In this document: positions 36,106-45,218 of the stretch, piece by piece
Position numbering within the stretch: position 1 is the first letter of the stretch
Layout: each line of letters begins with the position of its first letter
From: Leptolyngbya sp. Heron Island J
Lineage (GTDB): Bacteria; Cyanobacteriota; Cyanobacteriia; Phormidesmidales; Phormidesmidaceae
Direction of reading: 5' to 3'
DNA: 61,148 nucleotides
Assembly: GCF_000482245.1 (NCBI RefSeq)
Contig: NZ_AWNH01000023.1
Span: 1 to 61,148, forward strand
Translations under genes and position numbers: made by a program
Notes under the pieces: generated by a model
What the model was told of the DNA's origin: nothing
Databases searched by the model: none
Seen by the model: only the letters and a program-made list of their open reading frames with translations

Positions 36106-36186
36106 ATGATTAGACGTTACGTGGACTATTGGCTACTAGCTATTCTGTCCTTTATGCTGGGAGCCATTGTCATTCCCAGTATTTGA
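36106..36186 (+). CDS. Possible 26-aa single-helix membrane peptide
   Basis: ATG 36106 to TGA 36186 encodes a basic start (MIRRYVDY) followed by one hydrophobic helix (WLLAILSFMLGAIVIPSI). The layout is like the tiny subunits of photosynthetic complexes, but I do not recognise it. There is no clear ribosome site. It lies 21 bp before msrA. Confidence 0.25.
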   Translation: MIRRYVDYWLLAILSFMLGAIVIPSI

Positions 36187-36207
36187 TCAGCACTGGCGTT
36201 ATTTTCT

Positions 36208-36840
36208 ATGATCACCATTTTCAAACTATGGCAGCCAAAGTGGCTGCTACGGCAAGTGCTCCTCAGTCTGCTGATTGGGGGCCTATGGTGTTTAGGAGCA
36301 TCTGCAGCTTTAGCCGCAACAGCTCAGGCAACATTTGCAGGAGGCTGTTTTTGGTGTATGGAACACCCCTTTGATGAGCTACAGGGTGTCATAGAGACCA
36401 CATCCGGCTATATGGGAGGCACGGTTGAGAAACCTAGCTACCGTCAGGTATCGTCAGGGACTACCGGGCACGCAGAAGTCGTGCAGGTTGAGTATGACCC
36501 TGATATTGTTAGCTATGAAACGCTGATGAATACTTTTTGGCACAATGTAGATCCTTTGGATGGAATGGGTCAGTTTTGTGACAAGGGCAGTCAGTATCGG
36601 TCTATCGTTTTTTATCACAACGATACCCAACGTCAGCTCGCTGAGACTTCAAAACAGACAATCGGTAATCAGTTTAATCAGTCGATCGTGACTGACATTC
36701 TGTCGGCAGCAACGTTTTATCCAGCAGAAGATTATCACCAAAATTATTATCAGACTCATCCAGCCCGTTACCGACTATATCGGTTTGGCTGTGGTCGTGA
36801 TCAACGATTAGCAGAACTTTGGGGTAACTCACCAGAGTGA
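36208..36840 (+). CDS. msrA: Peptide-methionine (S)-S-oxide reductase MsrA, exported
   Basis: Repairs methionine-S-sulfoxide in proteins. The catalytic motif GGCFW has Cys47; conserved GYMGG, GHAEVVQVEYDP and GSQYRS follow, and the recycling Cys is in the C-terminal RFGCG. Residues 1-37 form a basic-hydrophobic signal peptide ending ASAALAA, so the enzyme is periplasmic or lumenal rather than cytosolic. Length is normal for the mature domain. Confidence 0.92.
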   Translation: MITIFKLWQPKWLLRQVLLSLLIGGLWCLGASAALAATAQATFAGGCFWCMEHPFDELQGVIETTSGYMGGTVEKPSYRQVSSGTTGHAEVVQVEYDPDIVSYETLMNTFWHNVDPLDGMGQFCDKGSQYRSIVFYHNDTQRQLAETSKQTIGNQFNQSIVTDILSAATFYPAEDYHQNYYQTHPARYRLYRFGCGRDQRLAELWGNSPE

Positions 36841-36961
36841 GTACGAGTTAGGCATTAGTGTAGTCACAACAACCAGACGCGGCACTATTGCAATATATCT
36901 ATGTGCTCAAGGGATAAAAAACTGACTAAAGTAAAGGGTAGATGTAATCCAACAAGTGCCC

Positions 36962-37609
36962 ATGACTGCTGTACAGCTTTCTGCACGCGACATTATGCGT
37001 GCCGCCTACGAGAACCGTTACACCTGGGATGGTAATTTCCCTGGCTACACGACCGATGTCGAGTTTAAGCATGGCGAGCAAACCTATGTTGGTACGGCCC
37101 GCGTCAATCCCGATCTCTCGGCTGAGGTCTTTGATATTGAGGATGAAGCTGCACTGAAAATGATAAAAGGGCAGCTGTGGGAGGTGGCGATTCACCGAGT
37201 ACGTCGTGAGTTCGAAGACACCCATGGAAAAAATACCTTTGGTCTGGGTGAAACCGATGATAGGGGAGCTGTAGAAATCCTGGTTGAGGGAAAATCTACT
37301 GGCGATAAGTACAAGGTTTTGAACGACGAAGTTGTTTTAGTACACCGTCACATTCACGGTGTGGTTGTGACTATTAATACTTTTAGTACTCATGACACAG
37401 GGGCTGGGTATCTATCCCATACCTATGACTCCGTATACCACGACCCGAAAACTGGTGAACAGAAAAAGGGTCGTAGCGAGTTTACGGATGAGTATGATCA
37501 GGTGGATGGCTACTTTGTCTTGACTCGCCGTGCGATCGCATCTGCCGATGAAGGCGATATGGAATTCCGATTTTCCAATATTCAGCTACTCACCCCAGAG
37601 GCCGCCTAA
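36962..37609 (+). CDS. DUF3386 family protein
   Basis: Cyanobacterial/plastid-lineage family of unknown function. The N-terminal ARDIMRAAYENRYTWDGNFPGY is the family's recognisable start. It is a soluble, beta-rich protein with segments VVLVHRHIHGVVVTINTF and LTRRAIASADEG. I use ATG 36962; GTG 36956 two codons upstream is equally possible. It stands alone, convergent with a lipoprotein gene 31 bp away. Confidence 0.75.
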   Translation: MTAVQLSARDIMRAAYENRYTWDGNFPGYTTDVEFKHGEQTYVGTARVNPDLSAEVFDIEDEAALKMIKGQLWEVAIHRVRREFEDTHGKNTFGLGETDDRGAVEILVEGKSTGDKYKVLNDEVVLVHRHIHGVVVTINTFSTHDTGAGYLSHTYDSVYHDPKTGEQKKGRSEFTDEYDQVDGYFVLTRRAIASADEGDMEFRFSNIQLLTPEAA

Positions 37610-37640
37610 AACCCTGCCCATATAGAAGCCAGCACCAACA

Positions 37641-38117
37641 TTAAATTGGGCATTGCTTGCGTAGAGCTTCTGTCACCTCGCCGACATTCGCTTCAGAATC
37701 CAACTGAAGTGTACGAATGTCGGCTTTAATTTGATTACTAGGTTCAGGATTACTAGCGATCAACTCTGCAGCCTGATAGCGGTAATCTGATGCCTGTTGA
37801 TAGGCTTCAACCAGCTGAAACTGAATCGTTTGCAATCGGCGATTTGAGAGCAGCAGACCGTCCAGCACCTGGGAGATATCAAAATAAATACGACCAACCT
37901 GGCGTTCAATCCCCTGGTTATAGCCAGCATTGCCTAGATTATTTTCATTGATTTCCTGAATACGCAAGTTGCCTTCAGCCAGGGCTCCATTAATTAAGGC
38001 ACACTCTTCTCGCGGCGTGCAGCCAGTCAAAACAACAACGACTAAAGCACCTAGTGCTAGTATCTGACGACCTAAACTACGGGAACAGAAAAAATTGGAC
38101 ATATAAAATTTAGACAT
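37641..38117 (-). CDS. Predicted lipoprotein, about 158 aa
   Basis: A hydrophobic segment (ILALGALVVVVLTGC) ends in a lipobox, so the mature protein would be anchored by its Cys. After it comes a helical soluble domain with a further Cys pair (EECALINGAL ... KQCPI) that could form a disulphide. The open frame starts at 38174; ATG 38117 or 38102 give a normal signal peptide length. I do not recognise the family. Confidence 0.6.
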   Translation of the reverse strand: MSKFYMSNFFCSRSLGRQILALGALVVVVLTGCTPREECALINGALAEGNLRIQEINENNLGNAGYNQGIERQVGRIYFDISQVLDGLLLSNRRLQTIQFQLVEAYQQASDYRYQAAELIASNPEPSNQIKADIRTLQLDSEANVGEVTEALRKQCPI

Positions 38118-38275
38118 ATACAGATTTTGCTGCAGTTCAGACTGGTTTTGAGCCTGAGTATTGGCTTGTGTCAACCAAATCTAAGCTGTAACGTTACCGC
38201 TTCTTAGTTTTACAAGTTATTAGGGTTACCCCAGGACAGCTGCAATTGAAACAGACTAATAGAGAGGAAATTAGG

Positions 38276-39133
38276 TTGAACATTAGTTTTCTAGGTACCG
38301 GACTCATGGGTGCCCCCATGGCCCGTCGACTACAATTGGCTGGCTATCAGGTCTATGGCTGGAACCGGAGCACAGATAAAGTAGATGCGCTAGTAGCAGA
38401 CGGCATTAAACCTACCACCACCCCAGCAAGCGCGATCGCAGAATCTCAGCTAATTATTCTGATGCTTACGGATGCAGCAGCTATTCACGCCACGCTGCTC
38501 AGTGCAGAAGCAACTGGTCACTTAGCAGGACGCACCGTCCTACAAATGAGCACCATTGCCCCCCAAGAAAGTAAAGCCATTGCCCACGCTGTTCAAGCCG
38601 CTGGTGGAGATTACCTTGAAGCTCCCGTACTCGGTAGTATCCCAGAAGCTAAAACCGGCAAGCTGATTGTGATGGTGGGGGCCACACCCGATCAGTTTGA
38701 CCAATGGCGGGCCATCCTAGAATGCTTTGGACCCGACCCTCAGCTCATGGGTCCAGTAGGAGCCGGTAGCGGCGTCAAACTAGCGATGAATCAGCTGATT
38801 GGCACCCTCACCACTGCCTTTTCCATGAGTTTAGGACTGGTGCAGCAAGAAGCCATCGACATTGAGAAATTTATGTCGATTGTGCGCCAAAGTGCCCTCT
38901 ATGCACCCACTTTTGACAAAAAGCTAGAGCGTATGTGCGATCGCAATTTTGCTAACCCCAATTTTCCAACCAAGCACCTGCTTAAGGACATGAAACTGTT
39001 TGTCCAGTCCGCTGAAACATTCAATGCCGACGTAGCCCAAAGTGTTGCTCATATGGCTAAGCAAGCGGTAGAACAGGGGTTGGCAGATCAGGATTATTCA
39101 GCCGTGTTTGCTGCCGTAAATCCAGAATGTTGA
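38276..39133 (+). CDS. NAD(P)-dependent 3-hydroxyisobutyrate dehydrogenase family oxidoreductase
   Basis: Beta-hydroxyacid dehydrogenase fold. The N-terminal Rossmann motif is FLGTGLMGAPMARRL; substrate loop EAPVLGSIPEAKTGKL; catalytic Lys in GAGSGVKLAMNQLIG. The C-terminal helical domain is complete. Related cyanobacterial and plant enzymes act on succinic semialdehyde/glyoxylate, but the substrate here cannot be told. I prefer TTG 38276, preceded by AGAGAGG, to TTG 38246. Its stop lies inside a 14-bp perfect inverted repeat. Confidence 0.85.
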   Translation: MNISFLGTGLMGAPMARRLQLAGYQVYGWNRSTDKVDALVADGIKPTTTPASAIAESQLIILMLTDAAAIHATLLSAEATGHLAGRTVLQMSTIAPQESKAIAHAVQAAGGDYLEAPVLGSIPEAKTGKLIVMVGATPDQFDQWRAILECFGPDPQLMGPVGAGSGVKLAMNQLIGTLTTAFSMSLGLVQQEAIDIEKFMSIVRQSALYAPTFDKKLERMCDRNFANPNFPTKHLLKDMKLFVQSAETFNADVAQSVAHMAKQAVEQGLADQDYSAVFAAVNPEC

Positions 39134-39163
39134 GTTTTGACTGACAGTTAAAACTCAACATTC
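39125..39163. terminator. Bidirectional terminator with 14-bp perfect stem
   Basis: Arms 39125-39138 (GAATGTTGAGTTTT) and 39150-39163 are exact reverse complements with an 11-base loop. It contains the stop codon of the dehydrogenase gene and lies 19 bp after the end of convergent uppS. The T/A-rich stem base would serve both directions. Confidence 0.75.
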
Positions 39164-39181
39164 AAAACTGAGAGTGCACCA

Positions 39182-39958
39182 CTAGGCAGTTAGAACTTGT
39201 GCTTTAACAGGTTCCGATAAGGCTCCAAAGCGGCGATCTCGGTTTTGGAAAGCCAACAATGCTTGATGAAACTGATGGCGGTCAAATTGAGGCCAAAACA
39301 CATCAGTAAAATACATCTCAGCATAGGCCATTTGCCATAGTAAAAAGTTGCTTAAACGCTGCTCTCCACTAGTACGAATCAGCAAATCGGGGTCGCTACT
39401 ACCGGACGTATAAAGATGCCGTTCTAGCAGCTCTTCAGTAATCGCATCCGCAGAAAGCTCACCCTTTTCGACACGCTCAGCCACGGCACGGCAAGCTTGA
39501 GTAATTTCATGACGGCTACCGTAGTTAATAGCTACATTAAACTCAATGGCATCATTGTGTTGCGTCTGCTCAATCGAACGCTCCATTTCACGACGCAGTG
39601 AGGTATGCAACCCTGATAAATCCCCAATAAATCGAATACGCACCCCTTCTCGATGCATTTCTGATAGCTCCTTACGTAGCAAGCGCTCAAACAGCACCAT
39701 CAGAAAATCCACTTCTTCATGGGGACGTCGCCAGTTCTCGGTAGAAAATGCATATACCGTTAAGGCCCCAATGCCCCAATCTTTGCAGCAGCGAAGCAAA
39801 TCCTTGAGAACATTAGCCCCTCGACGATGGCCTTCGATCCGAGGTAGACCTTGGCTCTGAGCCCAGCGGCCATTGCCATCCATAATTACAGCAACATGGT
39901 TAGGTAGCCCGCGGGGATCGAGGTCGGACGGTAGAGTTTGCAGAGTTTGGGTCATCAT
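39182..39958 (-). CDS. uppS: Isoprenyl transferase / undecaprenyl diphosphate synthase UppS
   Basis: Cis-prenyltransferase that makes the C55 lipid carrier. Motifs: [13 protein letters not shown] (catalytic Asp), [16 protein letters not shown] and the C-terminal [21 protein letters not shown] place the start at ATG 39958 (MMTQTLQ), removing 22 unlikely residues of the open frame. Length about 258 aa, typical. Convergent with the dehydrogenase gene. Confidence 0.94.
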   Translation of the reverse strand: MMTQTLQTLPSDLDPRGLPNHVAVIMDGNGRWAQSQGLPRIEGHRRGANVLKDLLRCCKDWGIGALTVYAFSTENWRRPHEEVDFLMVLFERLLRKELSEMHREGVRIRFIGDLSGLHTSLRREMERSIEQTQHNDAIEFNVAINYGSRHEITQACRAVAERVEKGELSADAITEELLERHLYTSGSSDPDLLIRTSGEQRLSNFLLWQMAYAEMYFTDVFWPQFDRHQFHQALLAFQNRDRRFGALSEPVKAQVLTA

Positions 39959-40398
39959 AATTGTAGATACGTATTGCTCCAAATATGCATTAAACGTAAT
40001 TAGCCTGTCTGTACTGTCACGCAACTGGTATAGTCAAGCTCAACGAAAAATTAAAATACTGGTCTTTATAAAACCATTGACTTTAATCTAATCATTTACC
40101 CAGCATTCTTAAATTAAGTAAGCACTGTGGCATGATTCAAGGATGCCCTAAATCATTGAATTTTAGCTGTCTCCACAGCCTGCAAAAGGCTGACTGTAGG
40201 ATATACATCAAAATTCTTTGATCAAAAGACAGGTCAGACCAGTTTACCCCCTTGCTTATGTACACCATATATAGGTCTTTGTCTGAGATTGTAGGTAAGA
40301 GTGTGAATTTAAAGGTCTGGAAAAGTCGGAATATCTCGTGCGCAATGCCTTGGAAGATGGCGGTAGTCTATCAGTGAAGAAACCCTTGACGATGGCCG
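39959..40398. other. Divergent intergenic region uppS / NB-ARC gene
   Basis: About 440 bp with no supported gene. It holds a short hairpin CAGCCT/AGGCTG (40176-40192) and an AT-rich stretch at 40040-40120. The sequence just before the NB-ARC start at 40399 has no clear ribosome site. Confidence 0.4.
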
Positions 40399-42813
40399 AT
40401 GGGTGTGGATACTGCTATCGAATTTACTGACTCTCTGCTCTATGAGAAAACAGGGCAGCACCTCAGCGATCTGCAATGTTGCATTTTGAAGCAGGTGTGG
40501 GGCGGTAAAACCTATCGTGCGATCGCAACTATTGCTGGTTATAGCGAAGGCCACGTTAAGGATGTCGCCTCCCAGCTATGGCGACTACTCTCCGATGTTT
40601 TGGGAGAACGCATTACCAAGGGAAATTATCGTTCACGGTTGGTTTACTGGCTCAAGCGAGCCAAACGCAAGATGGTCCACGTCGCTGGGGAAGCCTGGCC
40701 TCGCCCTAGCCTGGCTCAACAGCCTGTTAAACCACCCATGCCCAACAGCCATGAACCTCAGCTCATCGATCCTCATTTTATTGGTCGAGGTACAGCAATC
40801 GACACCCTGAATTCCATCTGTACCCAGGGTCATAAAATCATTGTGATTCAAGGCGAGGGCGGTTTAGGCAAAACCACCCTCGCCCAACATTATCTGCGGC
40901 AAGCACCCTTTGATGTGGTTTTAGAATGGCGCATTGCCCAGGAAACCTCTAGCTTGACCGCAGTTGAAAACATTCTCGACGAATGGTTGCGTCATGATCT
41001 CAATGACGAACCGGGCCAGGATTTAGGCATTAGTCTCAGCCGTCTAAAACGTCATCTTAAACAAAAGCAAGTGGGCATTCTCATTGACAATCTTGAGCCT
41101 GCCCTGGACGGCAATGGTCAATTTGTTGTTGAAGCGCGTTGCTATACAGAATTATTAAAGCTACTGGCAGATTTTTCAATTCAGGCAACAACATTGATCA
41201 CTAGCCGTGATCGTCTCTGTGAGCCAGGTATTAAAGCCTATCACTATCGTTTACCCCGACTGACTCTAACAGATTGGCAACAGTGTTTTACCTACAATCG
41301 TCTCAATTTCCCCCAGACTGATGAGATTTTACACTGTCTCCATCGTGCCTATGGTGGTAATGCCAAAGCTATGGAGATTTTATGCAGCACGGTACAAACC
41401 GACTTTAACGGTGAGATCCGCGCCTATTGGCAAGCCTACGGCGCAGATCCTCTGGCAGAAATTGACTTAAAAAACTTGGTCATTAGCCAGATTAATCGAC
41501 TACAGTGTCTCGATCCCACTGCCTATCAGCTCCTTTGTCGCTTAAGTTGTTATCGCTATCAAACTATTGCCTCTCTCTCATTACCTGCCGTCCTGGCCCA
41601 GTGCCAGGACACTGACGGTCAAAGAGCCATTGCCTCTCTACGTAATCGCTCTTTGATTGAGGTAGAAAATGGTCAATATTGGCTCCATCCCGTTATTCGA
41701 GCTGTCGCCATTGAAAGGCTGCGACAGAGTAATCTATGGAATCAAGCTAATCGGGCAGCAGCTAACTATTGGACCCATAGTGTCGGCCTTCTGACCAATC
41801 TGTTGGATGCTCAGAAAGCACTAGAGGCTTACTATCACTATATTGTCATTGAGCAGTATCAAGCCGCTGCTCAGGTGTTGTTGCAAAGTCGTCATAACCA
41901 ATGGCAACAGTTTTTGCCCTTGGCCAGTAGTCTTTATCGGATGGGGTTGCTGCAGCCCGTAAGTAGCTTAATTTTGGAGGTGCTCTCTCATCTGGAGTCA
42001 GCACCTGAACCATCTCCTCAAGTGAGTGAACTCCGTAATATTCTCGGTGATATTTATTGGATCACTGGAGAGATTAATCACGCCATTGAGTGTCAGCAGG
42101 GTGCGATCGCAATTGCCCAGCAGCGACTGGAGCTAGCCGATGAACATGAGCCTCGCCAACACTATTATCTGCAGATGTTAAACATCGATTCGCAGCTGAG
42201 TCTGGGACTCTATGCCATGGACCTATGGGAACTCGACCAAGCCGAAGCCACCTTTAAGGCTGTCATTAACCTGGGCCGAGACACCCCTCACCAAGCCTGG
42301 GCCGATAAAGCAACCGTTGCATTAGCCTTAACTTATGCCTGTCAGCAGCATCTTGAGAAAGCTCACACGTTAGCTAGCTACTGTTTGAGTACCTTTGCCC
42401 ACCAGAGTCCGAAATCAGGCAGACTGGCTTATTTTATTCAGTTATTAGGCCAAACCTATGATCAGCTTGGTGACACACAACAAGCTGAAACCCTATATCA
42501 ACAGGCCCTCAGTTTTGCTGAAACCGGCCATTACCCACAGGTCAAAGCCAAGGCACTCACTGGCCTTGCCAGTATTGCTCGACAACAGCACCACATGACA
42601 ATAGCCCTCGAATATCACGCCCAATCCATTAATCTATTTGACAGCATTGGCGCAAAGTGTGACCTGGCCAATGCCTATGTCGAACTAGGCTATAGTCATG
42701 TGCGCCTCACTCAGATAGAAGCTGCCCATCAGTACTGGCACCGAGCACTGGCCCTCTATACTGACATCCATGCCCATAAACAAGTTGGCAGAGTAGAAAG
42801 CTTGCTAGCTTAA
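40399..42813 (+). CDS. NB-ARC ATPase with N-terminal HTH and C-terminal TPR repeats
   Basis: STAND-class signal transducer of 804 aa. Residues about 20-85 are a HTH module seen at the N-terminus of cyanobacterial STAND proteins (LSDLQCCILKQVWGGKTYRAIATIAGYSEGHVKDV). The NB-ARC ATPase has Walker A GEGGLGKTT (152-160), Walker B VGILIDNLEP (about 225) and LITSRDR. TPR-like repeats cover about 540-800 (DQLGDTQQAETLYQQALSFAE). It may be a transcription regulator or sensor of unknown input. It is a single gene followed by 250 bp and a strong terminator. Confidence 0.85.
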   Translation: MGVDTAIEFTDSLLYEKTGQHLSDLQCCILKQVWGGKTYRAIATIAGYSEGHVKDVASQLWRLLSDVLGERITKGNYRSRLVYWLKRAKRKMVHVAGEAWPRPSLAQQPVKPPMPNSHEPQLIDPHFIGRGTAIDTLNSICTQGHKIIVIQGEGGLGKTTLAQHYLRQAPFDVVLEWRIAQETSSLTAVENILDEWLRHDLNDEPGQDLGISLSRLKRHLKQKQVGILIDNLEPALDGNGQFVVEARCYTELLKLLADFSIQATTLITSRDRLCEPGIKAYHYRLPRLTLTDWQQCFTYNRLNFPQTDEILHCLHRAYGGNAKAMEILCSTVQTDFNGEIRAYWQAYGADPLAEIDLKNLVISQINRLQCLDPTAYQLLCRLSCYRYQTIASLSLPAVLAQCQDTDGQRAIASLRNRSLIEVENGQYWLHPVIRAVAIERLRQSNLWNQANRAAANYWTHSVGLLTNLLDAQKALEAYYHYIVIEQYQAAAQVLLQSRHNQWQQFLPLASSLYRMGLLQPVSSLILEVLSHLESAPEPSPQVSELRNILGDIYWITGEINHAIECQQGAIAIAQQRLELADEHEPRQHYYLQMLNIDSQLSLGLYAMDLWELDQAEATFKAVINLGRDTPHQAWADKATVALALTYACQQHLEKAHTLASYCLSTFAHQSPKSGRLAYFIQLLGQTYDQLGDTQQAETLYQQALSFAETGHYPQVKAKALTGLASIARQQHHMTIALEYHAQSINLFDSIGAKCDLANAYVELGYSHVRLTQIEAAHQYWHRALALYTDIHAHKQVGRVESLLA

Positions 42814-43071
42814 ATGGCTCAGAACCAGCTTCAGAGGGTTAGCGATCAATTATTCTTAGGTCATCCGTAGCTCCGCAGTATAAGAAGGATCTACCGATGG
42901 GTTTCATACGTAGATCACACTGAATACGGATTTCTTCATCAGTGATTTATCCAACTACTGAAGTTACTCACTACGCTAGAAGAGTGCACAATCAGCACCT
43001 CAGCAATCTTCCCTGAGACAGAAGGTAGCTGCCAGTATGATCGGTCTCTTTGATTCTGAAAGCCAATGATT
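42814..43071. other. Intergenic region after the NB-ARC gene, possible small RNA
   Basis: No coding frame is supported. A TATGAT element at 43036-43041 stands about 30 bp before the terminator stem that begins at 43072, so a short transcript from about 43048 to 43105 is possible. No -35 element is clear. Confidence 0.3.
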
Positions 43072-43105
43072 AGACTGTGTGGCGCAAGCCAACAGTCTTT
43101 TTTTT
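43072..43105 (+). terminator. Strong Rho-independent terminator
   Basis: Stem AGACTGT-G-TGGC (43072-43083) pairs with GCCA-ACAGTCT (43088-43098) across a GCAA loop, followed by seven further T (8 in all). It is plus-strand only. It lies 260 bp beyond the NB-ARC stop, so it ends either a long 3' UTR or a separate small RNA. Confidence 0.8.
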
Positions 43106-43194
43106 GCTAACTGTTCTGTCCAGCCATTACACCCCACAGCTCCTTAGCTTAGAGATGCAAGTTTAAGGGCAAGGACGAGCACATCTGCCTATAG

Positions 43195-43839
43195 CTAGCC
43201 CACCGAAATCGTAGCAAGCTGCTCTACCACATCAAACCCTAAGCCTTTACGTCGAACAATGGGTTCATCTGCAGTCATATCTAGGATGGTGGAGGCTAGG
43301 TAGCTGGGGTCTGCTTCGCTGTCAATGATGATATCTACCTGCTTGTCTAATGCATCAAACAGCTCATATCGAGATAAATAGGTTTCATCCATATCCCCCA
43401 CATGGGCCGAGGTAGAAATAATGGGATTACCCAGATTCTGGAGCAGAGCCTGACAAACCGCATGATCTGGCACACGAATGCCTGTGGTTTTGCGTTTAGG
43501 ATTCATTACTAGCTTAGGCACTAGCTTAGTTGCAGGCAAAATAAACGTATACGGCCCTGGAATCAGGTGACGCATAGTGCGATAAGCCGGATCGCTAACG
43601 TAAGCATACTGGGCTATGTTTGAGAGCGACAAACACAGAAAGGTTAGGGGTTTATCATTTGACAGTTTTTTAAGCTGTCGGACCCGTTGAATCGCACTTT
43701 TCGATTGCAGATCGCAGCCGATGGCATATACCGTATCGGTAGCGTAAAGCATCACTGCGCCCTTCTGCAGCTGCTTACGGATTTTCTCGATTTTGAACGC
43801 TTGAGGCGACTCTGGATGCAGAGTATAAATTGTAGCCAT
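43195..43839 (-). CDS. Sua5/YciO/YrdC/YwlC family protein
   Basis: Family of L-threonylcarbamoyl-AMP synthases that start t6A tRNA modification. Segments: GAVMLYATDTVYAIGCDLQS, KLSNDKPLTFLCLSLSNIAQYA, PGPYTFILPATKLVP, KRKTTGIRVPDH and PIISTSAHVGD. The features are closest to the YciO-like branch, whose activity is less certain. The start is ATG 43839 (MATIYTL); the 5-codon upstream extension is unlikely. It is divergent from stpA, with 98 bp between starts. Confidence 0.78.
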   Translation of the reverse strand: MATIYTLHPESPQAFKIEKIRKQLQKGAVMLYATDTVYAIGCDLQSKSAIQRVRQLKKLSNDKPLTFLCLSLSNIAQYAYVSDPAYRTMRHLIPGPYTFILPATKLVPKLVMNPKRKTTGIRVPDHAVCQALLQNLGNPIISTSAHVGDMDETYLSRYELFDALDKQVDIIIDSEADPSYLASTILDMTADEPIVRRKGLGFDVVEQLATISVG

Positions 43840-43937
43840 GGGTCGAGCCCTCACTCGTGACTCGCAACTGCAAAGAGTATCGTAACGAGTGCTACCGTAT
43901 TTTTACGAAAACGGCTAATTCTCTTAACACAAGTTCT

Positions 43938-45215
43938 ATGGCGACCTCCGGTTTTGAAACAGTTGTACCATTGCACCAGCAAACGTTTTCTCTAGACCAT
44001 CCAACCTTCACTCAGCTCCTGGCTCAAACCGAAAACCTACTGATTATTCAAGACCTTGATGGAGTATGCATGGGGCTGGTCAAAGATCCGCTCAATCGTG
44101 AAATTGACCGAGCCTATGTAGAAGCTATGCCGGCCTATGATGGTCATTTTTTTGTTCTCACCAACGGTGAACATATTGGCAAACGAGGGATAAACGCTAT
44201 CGTAGCGAAGGCACTGGGGCAGAACATAGGTGATTTACATATGCCAGGGCTCGCTGCAGGAGGTGTGCAGTGGCAGGATCGCTATGGCCAGCTTACTCAT
44301 CCAGGTGTCAGCGAGGCTGAACTGGAATTCTTAAAATCAGTTCCAAACCGAATCGAAATAACATTACAAGACTTTCTGAGCACTGTTGATCATGGCCTGT
44401 CGCCAGAGGAGCTAACCCACTGCATTAATGCATCAGTACTGGATAATGTGGCATCTCCTACTGCTAATCTCAACACGTTTTATGAAACCCTGGCGAATCC
44501 GGTGCTTTATCGGCAAATTCAAGAACAGATGCAGGTGTTGATGGAGCAGCTATTAGTAGAGGCTGCAGCCCAGGGGCTGGGAGATTCCTTTTTTGTACAC
44601 TATGCACCTAATTTAGGCCGTGACGACACCGGTGATGAAGTGGTTTGGTGGGCTGATGCTAAGACCTCGGGTACAACAGACTTTCAATTTATGCTGAGAG
44701 GAGCGATCAAGGAAGCTGGGGTACTGGCTTTGCTTAACCGTTACTACTTTAAGAAAACAGGGGTACACCCCTTAGGCATTGGGTTTAATGCCCGGCAAGC
44801 TCCCAGAACAATGGCAGATATGCTCACCCTAGTCAAACAAGATTTTGATCCAGCACATATGCCCTTGATTATTGGTGTTGGTGATACGGTGACGAGCCAA
44901 GCTGTGGAAACAGACAATGGGCTGGTGTTCAAACGCGGAGGGAGCGATCGCAACTTCCTGCAGCTGATTCAAAACATCGGCGAGGCGTTTAACAGCGGCA
45001 ATCTGGTGGCCTACGTTGACAGCAGTGGTGGCGAACTCAAAAATCGTCGTGCCATTCAAGTAGAGACTCACAATGGCTTGCCAAGCGTAACCCAAGGCCC
45101 TGGCGATCCAAGAGATACCAGCGATCCGCTCAAACTCAATGTGGTTTTTCCCGGTGGTTATGCGCAATATTGCCAGCTCTTTCAAACAGCTGCGACCAAT
45201 CGGCGTCAATCGTAA
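43938..45215 (+). CDS. stpA: Glucosylglycerol-3-phosphate phosphatase StpA
   Basis: HAD-like phosphatase that releases the compatible solute glucosylglycerol during salt acclimation. The N-terminal HPTFTQLLAQTENLLIIQDLDGVCMGLVKDP holds the nucleophile motif DLDG; FFVLTNGEHIGKRG and LPGLAAGGVQWQDR also match the Synechocystis StpA family as I know it. I use ATG 43938 (MATSGFE); the frame from 43857 adds an unlikely leader. Ggps is not in the window. A ROK sugar kinase begins 3 bp after its stop, so both are in one operon. Confidence 0.83.
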   Translation: MATSGFETVVPLHQQTFSLDHPTFTQLLAQTENLLIIQDLDGVCMGLVKDPLNREIDRAYVEAMPAYDGHFFVLTNGEHIGKRGINAIVAKALGQNIGDLHMPGLAAGGVQWQDRYGQLTHPGVSEAELEFLKSVPNRIEITLQDFLSTVDHGLSPEELTHCINASVLDNVASPTANLNTFYETLANPVLYRQIQEQMQVLMEQLLVEAAAQGLGDSFFVHYAPNLGRDDTGDEVVWWADAKTSGTTDFQFMLRGAIKEAGVLALLNRYYFKKTGVHPLGIGFNARQAPRTMADMLTLVKQDFDPAHMPLIIGVGDTVTSQAVETDNGLVFKRGGSDRNFLQLIQNIGEAFNSGNLVAYVDSSGGELKNRRAIQVETHNGLPSVTQGPGDPRDTSDPLKLNVVFPGGYAQYCQLFQTAATNRRQS

Positions 45216-45218
45216 GCC

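Noticed and set aside
36129-36374. 81-codon frame overlapping the msrA start
   Set aside because: It is out of frame with msrA, whose signal peptide and catalytic motif are clear.
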